A stretch of DNA of 33,382 nucleotides from a virus. The position numbers and the translations under genes were made by a program. Shown here in pieces: positions 8,349-15,977 of this stretch. The notes below the pieces were generated by a model. The model worked only from the letters and a program-made list of their open reading frames with translations, was not told the origin of the DNA and made no database searches. The DNA lies in IMG/VR virus record IMGVR_UViG_3300034110_000490, positions 1 through 33,382 of that record; one strand, given 5' to 3'. Every line of letters begins with the position of its first letter. Positions within the stretch are counted from its first letter, which is position 1.

Positions 8349-9076
8349 TCATTCTTCACTACTCGCCAAGCACACCGCATCCAGCGCAAACATCACATCG
8401 TCAATCTCATCGCGCGGCAGTGGCGACGGGTGCGATTCCAGCCAGTCGGAGATCTCCCGGGCCGACAGTGGCAGCGGGAACGCCCCGGCCATGCCGGCGA
8501 TGTACCGGCGCCCACGAGACACGTTTCGGTAAAGGTTCAGCAGGTAGGCCGTGATCGGATCGTTCTCGGGTTCATCCGGCACAGCCAGCCTCAGCCGCGC
8601 GTAGACCGCCCGGCGCTTTTCTCTTTCCCCGCCCCACTCTTGCTCCCATTCGAAGCGGCAGACGGCTTTCCCACTGACTCGGCTCGCTCCTCAGCGGCGT
8701 CTTTGGCGGCCGCATTGCCCTCGCGAAGGACGAAGACGAAGAACTCGATGTTGTTTTCCAGCAGCTCAGCAGCTACGGCCGGGCTGTACTTGATCGGATT
8801 GCCGTCGGCATCCAGCACACCTTCCCAGTCCTTCACGATGAAGTGGCTGAGCAAAATTGCGTGGTTTTGGTGCTCGGTCATTTCGCCGGCGACCACGCCC
8901 ACCTGGCCCTCTTCAAACCGCGCGTCATTGCGCAGGATCCGGCGGCGCATGCGTTCAAGGGCGACTTGATATTCAGGGTTGTCGATGCTGGCGAGCAGGA
9001 TCTTGGTGTCTTCGTCGAACTTCGCCCAGCGCTCACCGGCGATCGCCGGCTTCTTCTTGCCCAGTTGCAGAGCCAT
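8349..9076 (-). CDS. Tail assembly chaperone gpGT-like fusion made by -1 frameshift
   Basis: A programmed -1 shift at the heptamer GGGAAAG (8666-8672), read G-GGA-AAG in the upstream frame, joins 137 residues of the gpG-like protein to a 105-residue extension, giving 242 residues. The extension begins AVCRFEWEQEWGGEREKRRAVY and continues to the stop at 8349; its frame is open from an upstream TGA at 8691-8693, so it cannot be translated from a strong start of its own. In lambda the identical heptamer makes gpGT, which links tail tube subunits to the tape measure. The fusion is predicted from sequence and not shown experimentally. A GTG at 8582 could alternatively start a 77-residue protein. 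Confidence 0.8.
8591..9076 (-). CDS. Tail assembly chaperone gpG-like
   Basis: A 161-residue protein directly after the tail tube gene, where lambda gpG is encoded. It starts MALQLGKKKPAI with a GAGG ribosome site and has a central helical region (LERMRRRILRND, about 40-52) and a helix LLENNIEFFVFVLREGNAAAKDAAEERA, ending in a low-complexity S/G/K tail. The tail is encoded in the overlap with the frameshift extension and is likely dispensable, which is typical for such pairs. It should act as a cytoplasmic chaperone for the tape measure during tail assembly. Confidence 0.8.
   Translation of the reverse strand: MALQLGKKKPAIAGERWAKFDEDTKILLASIDNPEYQVALERMRRRILRNDARFEEGQVGVVAGEMTEHQNHAILLSHFIVKDWEGVLDADGNPIKYSPAVAAELLENNIEFFVFVLREGNAAAKDAAEERAESVGKPSAASNGSKSGAGKEKSAGRSTRG
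8666..8672 (-). promoter_or_regulatory. -1 ribosomal frameshift heptamer GGGAAAG
   Basis: The heptamer lies in the frame X-XXY-YYZ of the gpG-like gene (codons GTG GGA AAG) and is identical to the slippery sequence of lambda G-T. After the slip the next codons run open for 105 residues. It lies 24 codons before the gpG stop. Confidence 0.82.
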
Positions 9077-9100
9077 TTCAATTCCTCAACGCCACGCCAA

Positions 9101-9140
9101 TAAAAGGGCTCCCCCGGCCGGCGTTTGAACCGAGAGAGCC
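9101..9140 (-). terminator. Terminator between tail tube and chaperone genes
   Basis: On the minus strand an 11-bp stem (GGCTCTCTCGG with CCGGGGGAGCC, two G-U pairs) closes a 12-base loop and is followed by CTTTTATT. It lies 9 bases after the tail tube stop and 25 bases before the gpG start. It would allow tail tube mRNA to exceed the downstream tail genes. Confidence 0.75.
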
Positions 9141-9148
9141 AAAAGGGT

Positions 9149-10069
9149 TTACGGGGTTGGATCAACCGCTTCGCGGGTGATGGTCGGGCTGAGCTTGGCG
9201 ACGGTGTAGTTCAGCGTGACCTCGATCAGGTCGCGCTTGCCACCGTTCGGCAGCTCGCCGTCCACTTCCACGGCTGGGAAGTTGAACGTGTACTTGTTGC
9301 CCAGCGAGTCGGTGATCGGAAAGACAACTGCGATCGGCGTCCGGGTGAAGGTGTTCTTCCAGATCTCCCAGGCGCGCTTCGACCAGGCCAGCGTGATGCT
9401 GCCGGTGACCGCCGCCTCGGTGGCAATGTGCGCGCCCGGTCCCAGACGATCGGAGCCAAGGCAGCGCTGAGTCTGCAGGCTGTTGTCCAGATTCACGGTC
9501 ATGGCCGAGACACAGGCCACGCCTTCCAGCGACTGGCCATTCACTAGGATCGTGCCGACGTTGTTGTTCGACAGGAACGGGGTGGTGGTCGGCGCATTCG
9601 GCGAAACGACAATCGGGATGTCGCCGTCGGTGTAGTCCAGGCACGCCATGTTGAACGTGGCGGTCACCTTGCCTTCTGACGGGATATCGAGCGCGAAGGT
9701 CGAGACGTGCGCGCCCTTGAACACGCCATAGACGCCGACGTCGTTGTAGCCCTTGGCGATGCTGAAGGTGTGGCGGGTATCGCCTACGCGGAGCACGTCA
9801 GCCGTCCACACGCCGTAGAAGGCAGCTTCGAGCAGTTGGTCGAACGAGCCGAACGAGAACTCGGCCGTCAGATCGCCGCCGATATCGATGCTGGTGGCCA
9901 CCGAGCCTTGGCTCAGGCGGGTGTCGGTGATCTCGTCGCTGACTTCGGTATTGACGGTTGGGGTCAGCGCGTTGCCGGTGAGGCGCAGCGTGTCCCAGGT
10001 ACCGGTGGGAGTAACGCCGGGCGTCACCTCCGCAATGATGTGGCTTACAACTTTTGCGCCAGAGCTCAT
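9149..10069 (-). CDS. Major tail tube protein
   Basis: A 306-residue protein of the phage tail tube type. It starts MSSGAKVVSHIIAEVTPGVTPTGTW, and the sequence LTPTVNTEVSDEITDTR and FDQLLEAAFYGVW is characteristic of siphophage tube proteins (Pfam Phage_tube_2 group by memory). The C-terminal half contains an Ig-like domain that probably decorates the tube. A strong GGAGGCTCC ribosome site precedes the ATG. The gene is bracketed by terminators on both sides, which fits the high and separate expression needed for the most abundant tail protein. Confidence 0.88.
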   Translation of the reverse strand: MSSGAKVVSHIIAEVTPGVTPTGTWDTLRLTGNALTPTVNTEVSDEITDTRLSQGSVATSIDIGGDLTAEFSFGSFDQLLEAAFYGVWTADVLRVGDTRHTFSIAKGYNDVGVYGVFKGAHVSTFALDIPSEGKVTATFNMACLDYTDGDIPIVVSPNAPTTTPFLSNNNVGTILVNGQSLEGVACVSAMTVNLDNSLQTQRCLGSDRLGPGAHIATEAAVTGSITLAWSKRAWEIWKNTFTRTPIAVVFPITDSLGNKYTFNFPAVEVDGELPNGGKRDLIEVTLNYTVAKLSPTITREAVDPTP

Positions 10070-10092
10070 TGGAGCCTCCTATTCGCGGGCAT

Positions 10093-10115
10093 AAAAAAAC
10101 CCGCTCGAGGCGGGG
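10093..10115 (-). terminator. Terminator upstream of the tail tube gene
   Basis: On the minus strand CCCGC and GCGGG pair around CTCGA and are followed by seven Ts. It lies between the stop at 10137 and the tail tube ribosome site. It shares the 18-base block GGGCATAAAAAAACCCGC with the terminator before the tape measure gene. Confidence 0.75.
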
Positions 10116-10136
10116 TTGGCTGGCCCAATGGGCTGA

Positions 10137-10823
10137 TTATTTCTGGTCGAATCCGACAGGACCGCCACAGCACATGCAGTTGATGCGGAACCGGTCAGCG
10201 TTCACCAGGAGCTGCGAAGCGATGCCCAGCCCCATGCCGGCAGCCACATACTTTCCGTTGCGCAGTTCCATTTTCAGCGACCAGTTCGTCGCGATTTTAT
10301 TATTGATCGAGGCTTCCTTGATGAGCGCTTCGTTGACGTAGACCGCGCCATCCACCACCACGAACGGTTGGGACTTTTCGTCCACATCTAGATCGCCGAT
10401 ACGAACACGCAGCACTCCATCGTGAAAGATCCTGATCTCACCACCGACAATGCCGATCCGTGTTCCTGCTACCTTCGATTTCTGGATGCGGGCGTCGGCC
10501 TCTTCCTGAGTTTCCGGTCGAACGTAGGTCAGCGTGGTGCGATAGTCCGAACCGTCACGATCAAACGAGAAGTCCTCGGTCTTAAACTCAGCACTATCGC
10601 GAAACTCAGCCGGGATCTTCGCCAGCTCCGCGCCGATGAATGCGTAGCGCTCGATGCCGTTGGCCGGCAGCTCGCTGTCTGGCCACTCGCCTGCCGTGAT
10701 GGCGATAGGGCACGGATCAGGCTGTCGCCCCATGGAAGAGCTTGGGTAGTTGACCTCCAATTCATTGGTGTCCTTGTTGAGCTTCCATCCGGAGACGCCC
10801 GGCACGTAATCTGCGCTTTGCAT
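10137..10823 (-). CDS. Virion protein with J-type C-terminal modules in rearranged order
   Basis: A 228-residue protein between the tail terminator and tail tube genes. Four segments match the C-terminus of the J protein of this window: YVPGVSGWKLNKDTNELEVN (6-25), EIRIFHDGVLRVRIGDL (129-145), VVVDGAVYVNEALIKEASI (155-173) and NWSLKMELRNGKYV plus MGLGIASQLLVNADRF (180-212). In J the order is the last two first. A middle part (31-125) has no J counterpart. Nucleotide similarity remains, for example ACGAACACGCAGCAC is shared exactly (65-79 and 10401-10415). It is presumably a tail fibre or tail-decorating protein. The start with GAGGG upstream was preferred over the longer frame. Confidence 0.7.
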   Translation of the reverse strand: MQSADYVPGVSGWKLNKDTNELEVNYPSSSMGRQPDPCPIAITAGEWPDSELPANGIERYAFIGAELAKIPAEFRDSAEFKTEDFSFDRDGSDYRTTLTYVRPETQEEADARIQKSKVAGTRIGIVGGEIRIFHDGVLRVRIGDLDVDEKSQPFVVVDGAVYVNEALIKEASINNKIATNWSLKMELRNGKYVAAGMGLGIASQLLVNADRFRINCMCCGGPVGFDQK

Positions 10824-10831
10824 TTTCCCTC

Positions 10832-11227
10832 TCAGCCGGCGCGAAACCGGATGTTGACGTTGATTTGGTAGAAGCCCTCGAACTCGCCGGCGACCACTTG
10901 GCTGGCTTCCATGCATTCGAGGTCGCCGGACATCCAGTAGGCGAAGTGCGCTTCGAGCGCGTCGGCCAGTTCGTTGATGGCTTTGGTCCCGGTTCGCTCG
11001 CGGGCGAAGCACTGAATGCTGATCTGCCCGGGCTTGCGGGTATGCGGTCGGTCGGCCATGCCAGCCATGAATGCCGAGCCGTACTGGATATTCAGGCGGC
11101 ACCAGAGGCCGGTCGCCGGCGGCGTGAAAACTTCCGGCTGGTTCGGGTAATCGATCCGCGCTTGGTCAATACCGGTGAAGGCCACCATGCGCGCGGTGAT
11201 GAGCGCTCTGATCTGCTCGAAGGTCAT
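10832..11227 (-). CDS. Tail terminator-like protein (DUF4128/gpU position)
   Basis: A 131-residue protein with the start MTFEQIRALITARM and a core WCRLNIQYGSAFMAGMADRPHTRKPGQISIQCFARERTG, which fits the DUF4128 group seen in the tail terminator position. It should cap the tail tube at its head-proximal end and join it to the connector. It overlaps the preceding gene by four bases (ATGA). Function rests on order: neck protein, tail terminator, tail tube. Confidence 0.7.
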   Translation of the reverse strand: MTFEQIRALITARMVAFTGIDQARIDYPNQPEVFTPPATGLWCRLNIQYGSAFMAGMADRPHTRKPGQISIQCFARERTGTKAINELADALEAHFAYWMSGDLECMEASQVVAGEFEGFYQINVNIRFRAG

Positions 11228-11604
11228 CGAAAGTCCTCCGACACACCGATGAAGGTTATGCCGTAGATGCCTGCCGGAGCTTGGCCCGAGTGACCATTCT
11301 CCAAGCGTTCGGCATATGGCAGGTTGTTCTGGATGTAGACGACGGTGTAAGGCTTGAGCGCTGACAACGCGGCAATCCCTTCCGCCCTAGTCTCGGCCCC
11401 ATCCTTGTCCACCTCGAGGGTGGTGGAGAACACCGGTGCGCCGATGCTGACGATGTTGTTCCGCCGAAAGCGTCCGGTATCGACGGGCGATCGACTGATG
11501 ATTTCTCCATGCATCGCCGTCGCGATAGCGCGGACTCGCTCAACCAGTGCATCCTCAACCTCATCCATGAATAGTGAAGGCGGAACACTCCAGCCCTTCG
11601 CCAT
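11224..11604 (-). CDS. Neck / tail completion protein, HK97 gp10 or gpZ-like
   Basis: A 126-residue protein. The segment MHGEIISRSPVDTGRFRRNNIVSIG (about 31-55) carries the SPVDTGRFR motif typical of HK97 gp10-like and lambda Z-like neck proteins, and the C-terminus YIQNNLPYAERLENGHSGQAPAGI is the usual second conserved block. It joins head and tail. One-base overlap with the preceding stop (TGATG) and ATGA overlap with the next gene show tight translational coupling. Confidence 0.82.
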   Translation of the reverse strand: MAKGWSVPPSLFMDEVEDALVERVRAIATAMHGEIISRSPVDTGRFRRNNIVSIGAPVFSTTLEVDKDGAETRAEGIAALSALKPYTVVYIQNNLPYAERLENGHSGQAPAGIYGITFIGVSEDFR

Positions 11605-11987
11605 CAGACGGCCCTCAGTTGGAGTTGATAGTGGACCTTGGCCGGGTCAGTTTTCACCGGCAGTAGGTCGAAGGTTTTCAACTCCCCAGTGATGGGGTCT
11701 TTCGCGGTGATCTTGTGGCCAGCGCTCGGCAGATCCGTGACTTCATTGGTCAGCACGATCAGCAGCGAGTCAGTCGAAAGTATGTTGACGTTATCGATCT
11801 GCTCGAGCTTGTAACGGGTGAGGACACCCCGACCGGTGTAGGTCACCGTCTGTGCGGTCGTTTCCTCGGTGACTGGGTCGTATACACCCGGTCCGAGGTA
11901 CGTCCCCGTGAAATCGGTCATTACTTCGGCAAACGCCGTGTCGAACAGCGCCCCGAAGGATGACTGCATGGTATCTCTTAGGCCCAT
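11604..11987 (-). CDS. Head closure / head-tail connector protein
   Basis: A 127-residue protein in the stopper position. It contains TYLGPGVYDPVTEETTAQTVTYTGRGVLTRY and ILSTDSLLIVLTNEVTDLPSAGHKITAKDPITGELKTFDLLPVKTDP, a beta-rich pattern like lambda gpFII or SPP1 gp16 type head closure proteins. Relatives are sometimes mislabelled as glutamate 5-kinase; no kinase motif is visible. The ATG lies ten bases inside the preceding gene with a GGAGGG ribosome site. Confidence 0.65.
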   Translation of the reverse strand: MGLRDTMQSSFGALFDTAFAEVMTDFTGTYLGPGVYDPVTEETTAQTVTYTGRGVLTRYKLEQIDNVNILSTDSLLIVLTNEVTDLPSAGHKITAKDPITGELKTFDLLPVKTDPAKVHYQLQLRAV

Positions 11988-12991
11988 GAGCCCTCCTGCT
12001 GCCGAATCGGCACCATTGAGTATTCAGCGATACAGCGGCATCGCGCTCGCTCGGTGAGAGGCGCGCCAAGCGATGAGTCGCATGGAAACATCAGCATTGC
12101 GCCGCGCTGGGTGATGAATGGCTGATCGGCTTGGACTGTTTGTCCATCTGTCGCGGCGTGACTGTCGCGCACCTTCTCATCTCGGCGAGAGCGCCAGGTC
12201 TTTATGAAGGTCAGGCGGCCCTTGCTGCGCTCGACGATCTGTCGCCATGCCTGATCGCGGCCCTCATTGAAGGCTTCTGCAACATACGTCTGGGCGATCA
12301 TCTCAGCCTGAGTTGCCAGAAGCCTGTCAGCGTAACGGCCGACGATCTTGCTCACGTCTTCGGCCTTGAGTGTCCGGCCTTCTCTGATGGCAGATTCGAC
12401 CGTTGCGTCAAAGCGGCGATCACGCCGAACTCGAAGCAAGTATTTTTTCATTTCGGTTGCGTTGCCGCTGAGCAGTTGCGTCCTCGCGTTGGCCACGCTC
12501 TCGGCGAAGTTTCCGCTGAGCCCCACAACTCCGCCCGAGCGCTTGCCTGTTTGCTTGCTGATCCGGCCGATCAAATCGAGTGCAGTTTTGCGCGACGACT
12601 GCCCACTGGCTTGGCCGGCATGCAAGATCGCGCGAACCGCCCTCGCCTCATCAATCGCGGCCTGATCCTGCAGCGAGCGAGCCTGCCCCGACAAGAACGA
12701 CGAAACGTCAGGTGCATGAAGATCCAGATCCTTCGACAGCCCGGGAGCCTTGATCCCTTTTGCCTCGGTTTTTGCGCCCTTGAGGTATGCGGCGCGGATC
12801 AACTCCATAAGGCCGGCGAAGAGGCCGATCGGAAGCAGCGCCGCTACCTTGTCTTCGTCACCATCATCGATCGCCCTCTCGATCTCCGCCAATGTTGCTG
12901 CGCTGACCGTGTCGGCGATCTGATTCAGATAGGCACGCTGCGCGGCAGGCTCCATGCCTTGTATGGCGAGAATCGCTTCTGATGCGTTCAT
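11978..12991 (-). CDS. Minor head protein, Mu F / SPP1 gp7-like
   Basis: A 337-residue protein. Its C-terminal domain shows the Mu F signature: WRSRRDEKVRDSHAATDGQTVQADQPF, then MLMFPCDSSLGAPLTERARCRCIAEY. The N-terminal half is helical. Such proteins bind the portal and enter the prohead, where they help DNA packaging or ejection. The start MNASEAIL overlaps the previous stop as ATGA; a start eight codons upstream is also open. In many phages this gene lies next to the portal, while here it lies behind capsid and connector genes. Confidence 0.8.
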   Translation of the reverse strand: MNASEAILAIQGMEPAAQRAYLNQIADTVSAATLAEIERAIDDGDEDKVAALLPIGLFAGLMELIRAAYLKGAKTEAKGIKAPGLSKDLDLHAPDVSSFLSGQARSLQDQAAIDEARAVRAILHAGQASGQSSRKTALDLIGRISKQTGKRSGGVVGLSGNFAESVANARTQLLSGNATEMKKYLLRVRRDRRFDATVESAIREGRTLKAEDVSKIVGRYADRLLATQAEMIAQTYVAEAFNEGRDQAWRQIVERSKGRLTFIKTWRSRRDEKVRDSHAATDGQTVQADQPFITQRGAMLMFPCDSSLGAPLTERARCRCIAEYSMVPIRQQEGSWA

Positions 12992-13512
12992 ACGACGAAC
13001 ACCGCGACTCCGCACGCAGTCTTGCAGCCCAGCAGAGGAGCAACCAGCTCGTCGACCACTGTTATGACTGGTCGGGTTGGCACCCCGCCGGAGCCGGGCG
13101 CGGCCGACTGGTACTCGATTTCCAAAACGTCGACCTTCTGCCGCTTGATAGCGTTGGTAGCGACGTAGTCCGGGCTTAGGCTGCCCGGTGCGGCGATCTC
13201 TCGCAGCGCCGCCTCATACGTCGCCTGCTCGATCTCCGTCGGGACCTCATCGGCAGGGATCGCACTACCTTCGTTGTCCGTTGCTCCGGTGCGCGGCCAC
13301 TGCAACGCTTGCGCCCTTCCACCGGTCTTGCTCCCGGAGAAAAGCGATTCCCAGCGACCGCAGGCGTTCTGGAACTGGTATTTGCCATCAATGTAAGCCG
13401 ATGCCCGGATCAGCGCGGCCTGCTTCGCCAGGTCATCGCCGGCCCACGCGGCATTCGCGCGCGCAGCGTGATAGGCGTCGGCAGCTGCGACGGTTCCGTA
13501 AAAGTCTGGCAT
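12988..13512 (-). CDS. Head-tail adaptor-like protein (DnaT-like family by name)
   Basis: A 174-residue protein with YGTVAAADAYHAARANAAWAGDD, LIRASAYIDGKYQF and LQWPRTGATDNEGSAIPADEVPTEIEQATYEAAL. This is the family often labelled DnaT-like ssDNA-binding protein, but its constant place after the capsid gene points to a head-tail adaptor. No DNA-binding role is suggested here. The ribosome site (GAGAT) is weak and there is a 50-base gap before it. Confidence 0.72.
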   Translation of the reverse strand: MPDFYGTVAAADAYHAARANAAWAGDDLAKQAALIRASAYIDGKYQFQNACGRWESLFSGSKTGGRAQALQWPRTGATDNEGSAIPADEVPTEIEQATYEAALREIAAPGSLSPDYVATNAIKRQKVDVLEIEYQSAAPGSGGVPTRPVITVVDELVAPLLGCKTACGVAVFVV

Positions 13513-13562
13513 CGGGATATCTCGAATAGGTGGAGCGTCATGCGCTCCGGTTTTGCGGGGTG

Positions 13563-13955
13563 TTATGCCTTGGCGGCGGCCAGTGCAGCTTGCAGGGCTT
13601 CCAGATTTGCTTCGGCGTCGAACTCAACGTTCAGCGCCTTCAGCTCGTCGATGACCTTCTTCTTTTCGGCAGCGGCAGCAGCCTCGGCTTCTTCCAGCTT
13701 CTTGCGCAGGGTTTCGACTTTGCTGTTGCCAGCGGCATCGATGCCAAGTGCCTTCAGCTTGGCGAGCAGTTCGGCCTTTTCTTCACCGTCGGCGGTAGGC
13801 GCCTTGCCATCGACGCTCATGAAGGCGAGACGCGATGCGCCTTTGTGCCCTTCTGGCGTCAGGTCAAGGTCTTGCGTCTCACCAGGAAGAACATAAACAA
13901 CGCCAGCCGTGGTGTGCACGCCCTGAAGCGCCTTCGAGTTGTTGGTCACTTTCAT
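13563..13955 (-). CDS. Small protein with two HeH/LEM-like repeats
   Basis: A 130-residue protein behind the capsid gene. Residues 1-45 form a small beta domain (KALQGVHTTAGVVYVLPGETQDLDL). The rest holds two similar units, LLAKLKALGIDAAGNSKVETLRKKL and VIDELKALNVEFDAEANLEALQAAL, which look like HeH or SAP-type helix-extended-helix motifs. A perfect AGGAGGT ribosome site lies seven bases before the ATG. Proteins of this make are frequent next to capsid genes in siphophages and may be head components, but the role is unproven. Confidence 0.6.
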   Translation of the reverse strand: MKVTNNSKALQGVHTTAGVVYVLPGETQDLDLTPEGHKGASRLAFMSVDGKAPTADGEEKAELLAKLKALGIDAAGNSKVETLRKKLEEAEAAAAAEKKKVIDELKALNVEFDAEANLEALQAALAAAKA

Positions 13956-13967
13956 GTCGACCTCCTA

Positions 13968-14930
13968 TCAGGCTGCTGGTGGGGTGATTTCGTCGAGGTA
14001 CGCCACGGCGCCCGGCAGACGAATCTCGGTGCCGCCGGTACGCGCGATGATGCCGGTCTCGAAACCCATGATGGACTTCTGACGCGGAGCCAGAACGCGG
14101 CGCGGCATTGGCAGGTGGAAGCGAACCACCTCCGGATCCTTCCGGTACGCAACCAGGCGACCACCACCATCAGCGGAAGCATTGCGGGCCTCGCGCAGGG
14201 GCGCGATGTCCAGCGGCTGATTGGTCTCTGCCGTGTAGATGTTGTTCTTGCGCAGGTAGTCCAGCACGGTCATGAAGCCATCACCAGCACCCATGCGACG
14301 AGTCGCAATGTGACGGAAGGCGTCGGGCGGAAGACGCAGCGTGTCGGCCCATTCAACCTCACCAGTGTTGGTGCGGATGCTACCCAGAACACCGTTGACG
14401 TCGTCCAGGATCTGATCCGGCGTTTTATTTGGCCAGAACGTCGAGCTGCCGGTACCGGTCGAAGCAGCGTCGACGCGGGAAACGTTGCCGTCGTTCAGCA
14501 GGCCGGTCCAGCGCTTTTCGGTGCTGCCGACGAATGCGATGGAGTTCAGCAGGCGCTCAACCTTGTCAGCGGCGGAATCCGCCTTAGTGCCGCTCAGGTT
14601 GATGCCGTACAGCTGTGCCTGGTTCACCTCTTCCAGATTCCACTCCCAGCCGGAGCCGATCATCGCGAAGTCGTGCGATGCCTGATCGTGGGTCGCTGAG
14701 TTGAACGGCATATCCGTGCCGGATCCGGACAAGAACTTCGCTTCGCCGGCGGTATCGACGGTGAAGAAGGTGGTGCCGATGGCCCACGGCGCGCCCTCGG
14801 TCACAACCGGGATGCTTGCCGCATAGTTGAACGCTGGGTAACGGCGCGTGTAGATGCGGGTTTCGATGTTCCGGCCTTGGGCCAGAACAAACGGGAACGC
14901 CGACTGAGCGTCTTCAAAGACTTGAGGCAT
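13968..14930 (-). CDS. Major capsid protein, DUF2184 type
   Basis: A 320-residue protein with the DUF2184 capsid pattern: FEDAQSAFPFVLAQGRNIETRIYTRRYPAFNYA near the start, NGAWEWNLEEVNQAQLYG-like motif in the middle (here GSGWEWNLEEVNQ, about 93-105), and VVRFHLPMPRRVLAPRQKS near residue 270. It should form the icosahedral shell with an HK97-like fold. The start MPQVFED has GGAG eight bases upstream; the previous stop overlaps this leader. It sits directly after the cement gene, the normal order for this module. Confidence 0.88.
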   Translation of the reverse strand: MPQVFEDAQSAFPFVLAQGRNIETRIYTRRYPAFNYAASIPVVTEGAPWAIGTTFFTVDTAGEAKFLSGSGTDMPFNSATHDQASHDFAMIGSGWEWNLEEVNQAQLYGINLSGTKADSAADKVERLLNSIAFVGSTEKRWTGLLNDGNVSRVDAASTGTGSSTFWPNKTPDQILDDVNGVLGSIRTNTGEVEWADTLRLPPDAFRHIATRRMGAGDGFMTVLDYLRKNNIYTAETNQPLDIAPLREARNASADGGGRLVAYRKDPEVVRFHLPMPRRVLAPRQKSIMGFETGIIARTGGTEIRLPGAVAYLDEITPPAA

Positions 14931-14931
14931 G

Positions 14932-15411
14932 TTAAGCGCTCCGATGTTTGAGGGAGATTTCGACGATGTCGCCGTTCGCACCGGTGGTGTCGAAGAAGGC
15001 GCCCGGGATGAGCACAGCGCCAGCGGCAGCAGTGGTCACGTAGCGATTGGTGGCGGCGACGTAGTACACGTCGTCACCTGGCACCACCGCAGCGCCGGCA
15101 GTGACATACATCTGGCCGTCGGTCATGAAGGCGCCGGTGAAGTCCTGCGGATAGCCGTCGATGAGCGTGGAGCCGGTAGCAACCGGTGGAACCGCAGCGC
15201 TCAGCACGGCCAGCCCGAGGAACAGAGTGCCGGTGGCAGCGATCTTGTGATCGTTGCCTGCACCCGCAACGCGGAAGCCCGGTGCCCCGAAGACAATGCC
15301 CTCGGCGTTCGAGACGGTGCGGCTGATCTTGTTGCACTTCTCTTCGTTGGCGACCAGGCCGGGCACGCCCTTGGCTGGAGCGCTGGTGTACGTGGTTTGG
15401 TAAGTAGCCAT
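14932..15411 (-). CDS. Head decoration / structural cement protein
   Basis: A 159-residue protein starting MATYQTTYTSAPAKGVPGLVAN, with SNAEGIVFGAPGFRVAG and a glycine/alanine/valine-rich beta C-terminus (GAFMTDGQMYVTAGAAVVPGDDVYYVAAT). This is the structural cement family encoded directly before DUF2184 capsids. It should bind the outside of the expanded capsid and stabilise it. GGAG lies eight bases before the ATG. Confidence 0.78.
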   Translation of the reverse strand: MATYQTTYTSAPAKGVPGLVANEEKCNKISRTVSNAEGIVFGAPGFRVAGAGNDHKIAATGTLFLGLAVLSAAVPPVATGSTLIDGYPQDFTGAFMTDGQMYVTAGAAVVPGDDVYYVAATNRYVTTAAAGAVLIPGAFFDTTGANGDIVEISLKHRSA

Positions 15412-15422
15412 TGCTGTGCTCC

Positions 15423-15977
15423 TTATGCCTTCGGCAGGTGGGCGGTTTGCATGTCGGCAATCATCTGCAGACGCGCTTTTTCCGATTCATCGCCGACGGT
15501 CTTGCCGTCCTGCTGAATCATGTGTTTGCGGAACGGGTCGCCGGCCGGATCTTTGGCGGCGTCTTCGACCAGAATCTCGAAGCGCGCGTCGATGTAGGCG
15601 TCAGCTTTGCCGGCGACGGCCGCATCACCCAGTTTGGCGACCACGACAGCCTTGCGGATGTCGGCATCGGTCTTGCCGGTGTAGTCGGCATCGGCGATGG
15701 CTTTGGCCTTGCTGATCAGGTCGGCGCGGGCGGTGACGCGCTTATCGATATCGGCGTCGCTGAGCTGCTTGGCCTTGAGGGCGTCGATCTCGGCGTCTTT
15801 CTTCGCCAGTTCGCCATCCTTCAGCGCCAGCACAGCGGTATGCGCGTCGGTCAGGGATTTGATGTTTACCCCGGCATCGGCCAGCTGCTTGGTCAGCTTG
15901 TCGATCGCCTGGGCGCCTTGGTCGGTCGTCTGGACGGACAGGCCATCAACGATGACCGTACGCAGTGAATCAGCCAT
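15423..15977 (-). CDS. Nested in-frame scaffold protein (lambda Nu3-like arrangement)
   Basis: Within the protease/scaffold gene an in-frame ATG (MADSLRTVIVDGLS) is preceded by AAGGAGG seven bases upstream, a far better ribosome site than expected by chance inside a coding region. Translation from here would give a 184-residue helical protein lacking the protease. Lambda C/Nu3 shows the same nested layout. Production of the short form is predicted only. Confidence 0.6.
   Translation of the reverse strand: MADSLRTVIVDGLSVQTTDQGAQAIDKLTKQLADAGVNIKSLTDAHTAVLALKDGELAKKDAEIDALKAKQLSDADIDKRVTARADLISKAKAIADADYTGKTDADIRKAVVVAKLGDAAVAGKADAYIDARFEILVEDAAKDPAGDPFRKHMIQQDGKTVGDESEKARLQMIADMQTAHLPKA

Noticed and set aside
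8620-8640. A second slippery-looking stretch (GCGGGGAAAG) near the gpG stop
   Set aside because: It is not in the X-XXY-YYZ phase of the gpG frame, whereas GGGAAAG at 8666-8672 is.
11604-11987. Annotation as glutamate 5-kinase
   Set aside because: The protein is 127 residues, lacks kinase motifs and is positioned as a head closure protein.
12988-13512. Annotation as a DnaT-like replication protein
   Set aside because: The gene is in the head-connector block, far from the replication genes, and carries no replication motif; the name is a family label only.
13530-14699. Plus-strand frame of 389 residues opposite the capsid gene
   Set aside because: It is antisense to the HeH-repeat protein and major capsid protein and shows no family pattern or start signal.
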